A stretch of DNA of 7,297 bases from an uncultured Hyphomicrobiales bacterium. GTDB lineage: Bacteria; Pseudomonadota; Alphaproteobacteria; Rhizobiales; Beijerinckiaceae. The position numbers and the translations under genes are program-made. How positions within the stretch are numbered: position 1 is the first letter of the stretch; each line of letters opens with the position of its first letter. The stretch spans positions 1-7,297 of the forward strand of contig CAIXDD010000364.1 in the NCBI GenBank assembly GCA_903918155.1. The letters are read 5' to 3'. Positions 1-5,412 of the stretch are shown here, in pieces. The notes under the pieces were generated by a model, which saw only the letters and a list, made by a program, of their open reading frames with translations, did not search any database and was not told the DNA's origin.

Positions 1-880
1 CGTCGAGGCCGAGGCCCTCGAGATTGGGCCTGCGTCCCGTCGCCACCAGAACGGCGTCGGCCTCCAGGCTCGCCTCCTGCCCTTGCGCGCTCGCCGTCAG
101 AAGGCGCGCGCGCCCATGGTCCAGCGCCTGCGCGCGCAGGACGCGCGTTTCTTCGCGCAGGTCCACGCCTTCGCGCGCCAAAGCGGCGCGCACGGGGGCG
201 ACGAGTTCGGGATCTTCGGCCGAAAGCAGGCTTTGCGCCTCGATGAGCGTCACCCGCGCGCCAAGCCGCCGGAAGGCCTGCGCCATCTCCACGCCGATGG
301 GCCCGCCGCCGATCACGCACAGGCGCTGCGGCAGGCGCTCCAGATCGAAGATCGTTTCATTGGTCAGGAAGGGAATGTCGGCGAGGCCGGGGATCGGGGG
401 AATCGCCGGCGCGGATCCGGTCGCGACGATGAAGCGGCGCGCGCGCACGCGCAGCGCGCCGGCCTCAACGCGATCGGGCGCGACGAAACGGCCATGGGCG
501 CGCAGCACGCGCACGCCCATGGCCGTGAAGCGGCCTTCCTCGTCATTGGGCGCGATGCCGGCGATGACGGCGCGCACATGGGCGCGCACGCGCGCGAAAT
601 CCACGCGCGGCTCCTGCGCCTCGACGCCCAGACGGCCGGCGTCGCGCATGGCCTGCGCGGCCTTGGCGGCGGCGATCAGCGCCTTCGAAGGCACGCAGCC
701 CGCGTTCAGGCAATCGCCCCCCATGGCGCCTTTTTCGATCAGCGTGACGGGGACGCCGAGCGCGGCCGCCGCCGCGGCGACCGACAGGCCGCCGGATCCC
801 GCGCCGATCACGCACAGGTCCGTGTCGATCGTGGTTTGCCCGCCGGTCGCCTGCATGGGCGCGTTTCGCTCTTCGGTCAT
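1..880 (-). CDS. FAD-dependent NAD(P)-disulfide oxidoreductase (dihydrolipoamide dehydrogenase / mercuric reductase-like), C-terminus beyond left edge
   Basis: A flavoprotein of the pyridine nucleotide-disulfide oxidoreductase class I family; 293 residues are visible and the C-terminal part lies outside the window. Seen in order: FAD-binding Rossmann motif GAGSGG (26-31) with acidic E49; redox-active pair C57/C62 in GGDCLNAGCVPSK; ATG motif (153-155); second Rossmann motif GGGPIG (191-196) followed by E214, which by family knowledge favours NADH over NADPH; and ATGRRPN (280-286), the second FAD contact. The dimerisation domain with the His-Glu base is not visible. The start is the ATG at 880, one base after the stop of the upstream TVP38 gene, with a GGGAG Shine-Dalgarno at 889-893. 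An ATG at codon 9 is less well placed. There are no extra N-terminal metal-binding (HMA) or lipoyl domains, so true mercury reduction or a role in the pyruvate dehydrogenase complex is not indicated. Pairing, and sometimes fusion, with TVP38 proteins is known; the substrate is unknown. Confidence 0.93.
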   Translation of the reverse strand, partial: MTEERNAPMQATGGQTTIDTDLCVIGAGSGGLSVAAAAAALGVPVTLIEKGAMGGDCLNAGCVPSKALIAAAKAAQAMRDAGRLGVEAQEPRVDFARVRAHVRAVIAGIAPNDEEGRFTAMGVRVLRAHGRFVAPDRVEAGALRVRARRFIVATGSAPAIPPIPGLADIPFLTNETIFDLERLPQRLCVIGGGPIGVEMAQAFRRLGARVTLIEAQSLLSAEDPELVAPVRAALAREGVDLREETRVLRAQALDHGRARLLTASAQGQEASLEADAVLVATGRRPNLEGLGLD

Positions 881-881
881 C

Positions 882-1781
882 TCACGCGCTCCCGGAGGGC
901 GCGCGGCCGTCGCGCCAGCGGCGCAGGAAGACGGGCGCGAGCGCCACGAGCCCCAGCGCGGCGAAGGCGGCGATCGTCTGCGGCGTGACGAGATGATGCA
1001 GCGACGGCGTCGACTGGCAGGCTCCCGCGCCCGCCGCGCCCTGCGCCGCCATGCAGGCCTCATAGGCGCGCCGATGCGCCGCCATGACGGAGTCGAGCCC
1101 CGCCCCCGCCAGCGCATAGGCGATCGTGCCGGGAATGATGCCGATGAACGTGGTCCATACGAAGGTCCACAGGCGCACGCCCAGCGTGGCCAGCGCCAGA
1201 TTGACCAGCCAGAAGGGAAACAGGCTCACCAGCCGCAGGAACAGGAGATAGGAGACCGCATCGCGCTCGAAGCCCGCGCGGAACCGGTCGAGCCAGGGAC
1301 TCGAACGCGCGGCCAGCGCCGCGCCCAGCGAGGTGCGGGCGGCGAGGAACAGGCCCGTGGCCCCCAGCGTCGCGCCCGCCACTGCGCCCGCCGCCCCGCC
1401 GGCCCAGCCGAACAGGAAGCCGCCCGCCACCGTCAAAAGCGCCGCGCCGGGGATCGAAAGCCCCGTCACCAAAGCGTAGAGGCCGATGAAGGCGAGAAAG
1501 GCGCGGGGAACGTCGGCGGCGATGGCGCGCGCCAGAAAGTCGCGACTTAGGAAAAGATACTCAAGGCTCAGCAGCCTGTGGTAGCCAGAGGCCAGAATCC
1601 AGCCGAGCGCCGCCAGCCCCAGGACCAGCGGCGCGCCGCGCAGGGCGATGCGCAAGAAGGGTCGCAAGAAGGTCCGCAAGAAGGTCCCCATGCCGGTCGG
1701 CTGGCTCGGGCGGGGGCCTGCGGAGGGGCCGAGGGGCGCGGGTGGCGCCGTCGGGCGCGCGGGGTCGGGCTTTTGCGTCAT
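882..1781 (-). CDS. TVP38/TMEM64 family inner-membrane protein (VTT / SNARE-associated domain)
   Basis: A 299-residue polytopic membrane protein of the VTT (DedA-like) superfamily, whose members are implicated in lipid scrambling or transport; the substrate here is unknown. Residues 1-30 are Pro/Ala-rich and hydrophilic, followed by a basic FLRTFLRPFLR stretch (34-44) and predicted membrane segments near 48-65, 93-113, 115-148, 177-198, 204-226 and 267-285. The domain core is visible: IPGAALLTVAGGFLFGW (110-126), a Gly/Ala-rich segment, FLRLVSLFPFWLVN (181-194) and FIGIIPGTIAYALAG (212-226). A hydrophilic loop at 235-262 carries two cysteines (C243, C255) that could form a disulfide if exposed to the periplasm (inference). 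The start at 1781 is preceded by AAGG about 12 nt upstream; an in-frame ATG at 1691 (residue 31) is the alternative. The open frame extends upstream to 2198 but that part overlaps rpmH and is not credible. The TGA is separated from the next gene's ATG by one base. Confidence 0.92.
   Translation of the reverse strand: MTQKPDPARPTAPPAPLGPSAGPRPSQPTGMGTFLRTFLRPFLRIALRGAPLVLGLAALGWILASGYHRLLSLEYLFLSRDFLARAIAADVPRAFLAFIGLYALVTGLSIPGAALLTVAGGFLFGWAGGAAGAVAGATLGATGLFLAARTSLGAALAARSSPWLDRFRAGFERDAVSYLLFLRLVSLFPFWLVNLALATLGVRLWTFVWTTFIGIIPGTIAYALAGAGLDSVMAAHRRAYEACMAAQGAAGAGACQSTPSLHHLVTPQTIAAFAALGLVALAPVFLRRWRDGRAPSGSA
1651..1686. repeat. Three 12-bp tandem repeats inside the TVP38 gene
   Basis: Three consecutive copies of CGCAAGAAGGTC (the first ends GGT) occupy 1651-1662, 1663-1674 and 1675-1686. 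On the coding (minus) strand they encode a repeated four-residue unit Phe-Leu-Arg-X at residues 34-44, just before the first membrane segment. A unit of 12 bp keeps the frame, so copy number could vary without breaking the gene. The product is a positively charged amphipathic stretch on the probable cytoplasmic side (inference). Confidence 0.9.
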
Positions 1782-1853
1782 GGCCTGCACCTTAGCGCGT
1801 CGGCGCGGCTTGCGCACCGGGGCGAAAAAGCGTCTTTCGGGGCGCGGCGCGAA

Positions 1854-1882
1854 TTGACTCGGCTTGGCGCTTGCCCCTATAA
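1854..1882 (+). promoter_or_regulatory. Probable sigma70-type promoter of rpmH-rnpA-yidC
   Basis: A -35 element TTGACT (1854-1859) and a -10 element CTATAA (1877-1882) are separated by 17 bp, which fits an alphaproteobacterial housekeeping promoter. Transcription would start near 1889, giving a leader of about 140 nt before the rpmH GTG. The element lies between two divergent genes; I could not find an equally good promoter for the leftward TVP38 gene in the same gap. Confidence 0.75.
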
Positions 1883-1908
1883 GGCCGCTCCGATTTCGGC
1901 GGGGCCGA

Positions 1909-1947
1909 CGTCGCCAGTCCGCGCGCTTGCGCGGGAGGGCGGCGACG
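1909..1947 (+). promoter_or_regulatory. Predicted two-part hairpin in the rpmH leader
   Basis: CGTCGCC (1909-1915) can pair with GGCGACG (1941-1947), enclosing an inner stem CCGCGC (1919-1924) with GCGCGG (1929-1934) closed by a GCTT loop. Unpaired AGT and GAGGGC form an asymmetric internal loop. The structure lies in the transcribed leader downstream of the promoter. It is followed by a 12-nt palindrome (1947-1958) that could form a competing fold. There is no T-run, so a plain intrinsic terminator is unlikely. In such GC-rich DNA hairpins arise by chance; function is inference. Confidence 0.35.
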
Positions 1948-2004
1948 CCGGCGCCGGCCCTTTCAAGATCACGGACCAGCTCTGCGGACGCCAACGCGCC
2001 CGGG

Positions 2005-2026
2005 CCGGTCTTCAGAACCGGAGAAG
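2005..2026 (+). promoter_or_regulatory. rpmH Shine-Dalgarno partly within a hairpin
   Basis: The ribosome binding site GGAGAAG (2020-2026) stands 7 nt (counted from GGAG) before the GTG start of rpmH and decides that start. CCGGT (2005-2009) can pair with ACCGG (2017-2021), so the first two G residues of the Shine-Dalgarno would be held in a 5-bp stem. This would allow control of L34 translation by opening or stabilising the stem, but that is inference. Confidence 0.5.
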
Positions 2027-2030
2027 ACCC

Positions 2031-2165
2031 GTGAAGCGGACGTACCAACCCAGCAAGATCGTGCGCAAGCGTCGCCACGGCTTCCGCTCCCGCATGGCGA
2101 CGGTGGGCGGGCGCCGGGTCGTCGCGGCCCGTCGGGCCCGCGGCCGCAAGCGCCTGTCGGCCTGA
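2031..2165 (+). CDS. rpmH: 50S ribosomal protein L34
   Basis: Ribosomal protein L34, 44 residues, the usual length. It is a very basic component of the large subunit. The sequence MKRTYQPSKIVRKRRHGFRS and the tail RRARGRKRLSA are diagnostic. The start is GTG, translated as Met, chosen because L34 always begins MKRT-like and because GGAGAAG lies just upstream; starting only at ATG would miss the gene inside a longer spurious frame that begins at 1578. It heads the rpmH-rnpA-yidC-engB series, with 31 nt to rnpA, and is probably transcribed from the promoter at 1854-1882 with a structured leader. The classical neighbour dnaA is absent, as is usual in alphaproteobacteria. Confidence 0.97.
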   Translation: MKRTYQPSKIVRKRRHGFRSRMATVGGRRVVAARRARGRKRLSA

Positions 2166-2196
2166 GACGGTTCTCCACGCACCGCAAGAGCAGGCC

Positions 2197-2691
2197 ATGG
2201 GGCCCGCGACGAATGGCTCCGACGCCTCCGCCGAGCGCCCGACATCGGGCGCGCCGGCGCGGGCGTCGAATGCGTTTCGACCGCGCGGCGAAGCGTCCGC
2301 GCCTGCTTACGCCGTCCTGCGCAAGCGCGCGCAATTCCAGGCCGTGGCGCGGGGCGGAAGGTTTCACGCCAAGGCGTTCAGCCTGCAGGCGCGCCGCATC
2401 GGCGACGGATCGGATGACGCGCCCGCGCGCATCGGCGTGACGGTGACGAAAAAGGTCGGCGGTTCCGTCGAACGCAACCGCATTCGCAGACGCCTGCGCG
2501 AAGCCTTGCGGCGCGCGGCGCCTCTGGCGGCCAGGCCCGCCACCGATTACGTGGTCGTCGCGCGGCGGGACGCTCTGGATGCGTCCTTCGAGCGGCTGAT
2601 CGACGAGCTTGCCCGCGCCATGCGGCATCTGGATGCGAAACTGGGGCGCGAACCGCCCCCCGCGTCACGGGCCGGCGGCGGACTTCCATGA
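2197..2691 (+). CDS. rnpA: Ribonuclease P protein component
   Basis: Protein subunit of RNase P, which binds the catalytic RNA (RnpB) and helps it remove 5' leaders from pre-tRNAs. It has 164 residues, longer than the roughly 120 typical of the family. The core begins near residue 41 (LRKRAQFQAV) and contains RIGVTVTKK (78-86) and the RNR signature ERNRIRRRLREALR (92-105), where the basic residues contact RNA; then DYVVVAR (117-123). The first 40 residues are a low-complexity Ala/Ser/Pro extension and the last 15 are Pro/Gly-rich. The only possible start before the core is the ATG at 2197, with a weak AGAG/CAGG ribosome binding site, so the extension is probably real. It lies 31 nt after rpmH. 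Its stop overlaps an ATG (ATGA) that opens an 18-codon mini-ORF leading to yidC. Confidence 0.96.
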   Translation: MGPATNGSDASAERPTSGAPARASNAFRPRGEASAPAYAVLRKRAQFQAVARGGRFHAKAFSLQARRIGDGSDDAPARIGVTVTKKVGGSVERNRIRRRLREALRRAAPLAARPATDYVVVARRDALDASFERLIDELARAMRHLDAKLGREPPPASRAGGGLP

Positions 2692-2744
2692 CGGCGCCCA
2701 AGGGCGCCAGCCTTTCCACTTATTTCGTCCCACAGGGTGCATGA
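2688..2744 (+). CDS. 18-codon mini-ORF bridging rnpA and yidC (putative coupling ORF)
   Basis: The ATG at 2688 overlaps the rnpA stop as ATGA. The frame encodes MTAPKGASLSTYFVPQGA and ends in TGA at 2742-2744, which again overlaps the yidC ATG at 2741 as ATGA. Without it a 49-nt gap would separate the two genes; with it ribosomes could pass from rnpA to yidC by two re-initiation steps. I know of no family matching the peptide. It sits where yidD lies in many bacteria but shows no resemblance to YidD. It may be chance; the double overlap is what makes it worth listing. Confidence 0.3.
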   Translation: MTAPKGASLSTYFVPQGA

Positions 2745-4615
2745 TGCGCGAGGACCAGAAAAACCTCTTATTGGCCATGGCCCTTTCGCTGATGGTCATC
2801 GTCGGCTGGAATTATTTCTACGGCGCGCCGAAGCTCGACGCCGCCCGCCAGTCGCAGCAGGCCGCCACGAGCGCCGGGCCCTCGGCGCCGGGAGCCGCAG
2901 CCCCGCAAACGCCGGCTCCCCAAGCAGCCGCTCCCCAAGCAGCAGCGCCGCAAGCCGGCGCCCCGCAGACGCCTGCGCCGCAGCCCGGCGCCGCGCCCCT
3001 CGCGCCGGCGTCGGCCGCTCCCGCCGTCACCCGTGAACAGGCGCTCGCCGGCGCCCCGCGCGTGGCCATCGACACGCCCAGCCTCGCCGGATCGATCAAT
3101 CTGCGCGGCGCGCGCCTCGACGACCTGCGCCTCAAACATTACCGCCAGACGATCAAGGCCGACAGCCCGACGATCAATCTGCTCAATCCTTCGGGCGGGC
3201 CCGACCCCTATTTCATCGAGACCGGCTTCGTCGCCGCGCCCGGCGCCAATGTCGCCGTTCCCGGCCCCGAGACATTGTGGAGCGCGCAGGGCAAAAGCCT
3301 GAGCGCGAGCCAGCCCCTCGAACTCACCTGGGACAATGGGCAAGGGCTGACGTTCCGCCGCACGATTTCGGTGGACGAGAATTACATGTTCACGGTCCGC
3401 CATGCGGTCGAGAACAAGGGCGCGGCCGCCGTCACCCTGTTTCCCTATGCGCGGACCTCGCGCGTGGGGCGGCCCAAGGTCGAAGGTTACGTCGTTCTGC
3501 ATGAGGGCCTGCTCGGCATCGTCGGCGAGTCCCGCATTCAGGAATACACCTATGACGCGATCGAGAAGGAGACGAAGTCGACGCGCCTGATGAAAGGCGT
3601 CGGCGGCTGGATCGGCATCACCGACAAATATTGGGCGACCGCCGTCGCGCCGGACCAGAACGTGGCGATGGACGCCCGTTTCAGCGCGTCCGGCCCCACG
3701 ACGACGCGCAATTATCAGGCGGACCTGCTTGAGGCGCCCCGCGAGATCGCGCCCGGCCAGAGCGTCGACGTCGTTCATCACGTCTTCGCCGGAGCCAAGG
3801 AAAGCCAGCTCATCGATTCCTATCAGGACAAGTTCGGCATCAAGAATTTCGAACTGATGATCGACTGGGGCTGGTTCTATTTCATCACCAAGCCGCTCTT
3901 CTGGCTGATCGACTTCATCTATCGCTTCGTCGGCAATTTCGGCCTCGCGATTCTGGCGATCACGGTGCTCGTGAAGCTCGTCTTCTTCCCGCTCGCCAAT
4001 CGCAGCTATGAATCGATGGCGAAGATGAAGGCCGTGCAGCCGGAGATGAAGGCGCTGCAGGAACGTTACGCCGACGACAAGCAGAAGCTCCAGATGGAAT
4101 TGATGGAGCTTTACAAGCGCGAGAAGATCAATCCGGTGGCCGGCTGCCTGCCGGTGCTGATCCAGATTCCGGTGTTCTTCGCGCTCTACAAGGTGATTTT
4201 CATCACCATCGAGATGCGCCATGCGCCGTTCTTCGGCTGGGTGCAGGACTTGTCGGCGCCCGATCCGACGAATCTCTTCAACCTGTTCGGCCTCCTGCCG
4301 TTCGATCCCACGCAGATTCCGGTGATGGGTCAGTTCCTCTGGATCGGCGTCTGGCCGCTTCTGATGGGCGTCTCGATGTTCGTCCAGATGAAGATGAATC
4401 CCGAGCCCACCGATCCGATCCAGAAGGCGATGTTCTCCTGGATGCCGGTGATCTTCACGTTCATGCTCGGCGCCTTCCCGGCAGGCCTCGTGATCTATTG
4501 GACGTGGAACAACGTTCTCTCGCTGCTGCAGCAATATTACATCATGAAGCGGCAGGGCGTGAAAATCGAATTGTGGGACAATCTCTCCGGATTGTTCAGC
4601 AAGAAGCCGGCCTGA
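2741..4615 (+). CDS. yidC: Membrane protein insertase YidC (Oxa1/Alb3 family)
   Basis: Inner-membrane insertase, acting alone or with SecYEG to insert and fold membrane proteins. It has 624 residues, of Gram-negative YidC type. Order: N-terminal membrane helix (8-27); low-complexity A/P/Q linker (45-97); periplasmic beta-domain (about 105-365); five-helix Oxa1 core from WFYFITKPLFWLIDFIYRF (378-396). The core shows LVKLVFFPLANRSYESMAKM (410-429), the cytoplasmic coiled hairpin (430-463), INPVAGCLPVLIQIPVFFALY (463-483), DLSAPDP (503-509) and MPVIFTFMLGAFPAGLVIYW (568-587). K412 takes the place of the groove arginine of E. coli YidC (R366). A short basic tail ends in KKPA. Two adjacent ATGs (2741, 2744) are possible starts; AGGG at 2734-2737 is better spaced for 2744, while 2741 gives the ATGA overlap with the mini-ORF. 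engB follows after 4 nt. Confidence 0.98.
   Translation: MMREDQKNLLLAMALSLMVIVGWNYFYGAPKLDAARQSQQAATSAGPSAPGAAAPQTPAPQAAAPQAAAPQAGAPQTPAPQPGAAPLAPASAAPAVTREQALAGAPRVAIDTPSLAGSINLRGARLDDLRLKHYRQTIKADSPTINLLNPSGGPDPYFIETGFVAAPGANVAVPGPETLWSAQGKSLSASQPLELTWDNGQGLTFRRTISVDENYMFTVRHAVENKGAAAVTLFPYARTSRVGRPKVEGYVVLHEGLLGIVGESRIQEYTYDAIEKETKSTRLMKGVGGWIGITDKYWATAVAPDQNVAMDARFSASGPTTTRNYQADLLEAPREIAPGQSVDVVHHVFAGAKESQLIDSYQDKFGIKNFELMIDWGWFYFITKPLFWLIDFIYRFVGNFGLAILAITVLVKLVFFPLANRSYESMAKMKAVQPEMKALQERYADDKQKLQMELMELYKREKINPVAGCLPVLIQIPVFFALYKVIFITIEMRHAPFFGWVQDLSAPDPTNLFNLFGLLPFDPTQIPVMGQFLWIGVWPLLMGVSMFVQMKMNPEPTDPIQKAMFSWMPVIFTFMLGAFPAGLVIYWTWNNVLSLLQQYYIMKRQGVKIELWDNLSGLFSKKPA
2897..2986 (+). repeat. 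Six 15-bp (five-residue) Pro-Gln repeats in the YidC linker
   Basis: Pro-Gln pairs recur exactly every five residues at 55/56, 60/61, 65/66, 70/71, 75/76 and 80/81 of YidC, in units such as AAPQA and PAPQT. At the DNA level two neighbouring units (2915-2929 and 2930-2944) are nearly identical and the others have diverged. The repeat forms the flexible periplasmic linker between the first membrane helix and the beta-domain, a place where length variation should be tolerated. Confidence 0.9.
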
Positions 4616-4619
4616 CGCG

Positions 4620-5333
4620 ATGGAGGAGCAGGAGGCGGCCCAAAACAAGGCGCGCGAAGCCGCGTTGCGCGAGGCGGGCCGTCTTCTGTTCGCAGGGCCC
4701 TGCGAATTCATCTGGGCGGCGGCCAAGATCGACGGCTTGCCCCCGGAAGCCCCGCCGGAGATCGCTTTCGCGGGCCGCTCCAACGTCGGCAAGTCGTCGC
4801 TGCTCAACGCGCTGACGGGCCGCAAGACGCTGGCGCGGACCTCGCACACGCCCGGCCGCACCCAGCAGCTCAATTTCTTCGCGCTCGGCGGCCCGCCGGG
4901 CGCGGAGCGCCTGCGCCTCGTCGACATGCCCGGCTATGGATATGCAGCCGCCTCCAAGGAGAAGATCTCCGCCTGGACGACGCTGATGGAATCCTATCTG
5001 CGCGGCCGCGCGAGCCTTGCGCGCGTCTTCGTGCTGATCGACGGGCGCCACGGCCTGAAGGACGTGGATTCGCAGATGTTCGACCTGCTCGACCGCTCCG
5101 CGGTCTCCTATCAGATCGTGCTGACCAAGCGGGACGAAGTGAAGAATTCCGAAATCGAGGCGCGCATCGAGGCGACCCTGAAGGCGCTCAGCCGTCGCCC
5201 GGCGGCCTTTCCGCAGGTCCTGTTCACCTCCTCCCGCGAGGGCGTGGGCGTGGAGGATCTGCGCACCGAGGTGGCGCGCCTGCTCGCCGACATCGGCAAG
5301 CTCGACCAGCGCGCGCCCGTTTCGCCCGCGTGA
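4620..5333 (+). CDS. engB: Ribosome biogenesis GTP-binding protein EngB (YihA/YsxC)
   Basis: Circularly simple TRAFAC-class GTPase of the EngB family, needed for late assembly of the 50S subunit; cytoplasmic. It has 237 residues, slightly longer than the usual 200 because of an N-terminal charged helix (1-25). Motifs: P-loop GRSNVGKSS (52-60), switch I with TPGRTQ (77-82), G3 DMPGYGY (102-108), G4 TKRD (169-172, more often TKxD), G5 TSS (203-205). The segment AGRLLFAGPCEFIWAA (19-34) is typical of alphaproteobacterial EngB. The ATG follows the yidC stop after 4 nt and has no good Shine-Dalgarno, so translation is probably coupled to yidC. Its place behind yidC, with rpmH upstream, fits a ribosome and membrane-biogenesis operon. 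Confidence 0.97.
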   Translation: MEEQEAAQNKAREAALREAGRLLFAGPCEFIWAAAKIDGLPPEAPPEIAFAGRSNVGKSSLLNALTGRKTLARTSHTPGRTQQLNFFALGGPPGAERLRLVDMPGYGYAAASKEKISAWTTLMESYLRGRASLARVFVLIDGRHGLKDVDSQMFDLLDRSAVSYQIVLTKRDEVKNSEIEARIEATLKALSRRPAAFPQVLFTSSREGVGVEDLRTEVARLLADIGKLDQRAPVSPA

Positions 5334-5359
5334 GCGCGGCCGTCGCCCCGCGCGCCCCA

Positions 5360-5388
5360 TTGAGCTTGCGCGCCGGGCGCATTATGAC
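5360..5388 (+). promoter_or_regulatory. Possible promoter for argB
   Basis: In the 79-nt gap between engB and argB, TTGAGC (5360-5365) and TATGAC (5383-5388) are 17 bp apart. This would start transcription near 5395, leaving a very short leader with the argB ribosome binding site AGGGA (5400-5404). The -10 is imperfect, but the AT content stands out locally. It would let argB be expressed independently of the upstream genes. Confidence 0.45.
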
Positions 5389-5412
5389 TGCCGCGCCCCA
5401 GGGAAAGAGCCC

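Noticed and set aside
24..1550. 508-codon open frame on the plus strand
   Set aside because: It runs antisense to the FAD oxidoreductase and the TVP38 gene, both with clear motifs; its Arg/Ala/Ser-rich product looks like no family.
1578..2030. Plus-strand open frame running in phase into rpmH
   Set aside because: L34 has a fixed length of about 44 residues and starts MKRT; the upstream part crosses the divergent gene and the rpmH promoter.
1782..2030. Replication origin or DnaA boxes beside rpmH
   Set aside because: In many bacteria dnaA and oriC lie next to rpmH, but I see no TTATCCACA-like boxes, no AT-rich unwinding region and no dnaA here.
1782..2198. N-terminal 139-residue extension of the TVP38 frame
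   Set aside because: It overlaps rpmH and its promoter on the opposite strand and has no conserved content; the ATG at 1781 has a ribosome binding site.
2768..4927. 719-codon open frame on the minus strand, opposite yidC and engB
   Set aside because: It mirrors two certain genes, has no recognisable domain, and its composition (Arg, His, Glu, Leu-rich) is what an antisense frame of GC-rich codons gives.
5334..5353. Hairpin GCGCGG/CCGCGC right after the engB stop as a terminator
   Set aside because: The stem is 6 bp with an 8-nt loop and there is no T-run; chance pairing is likely in such GC-rich sequence.
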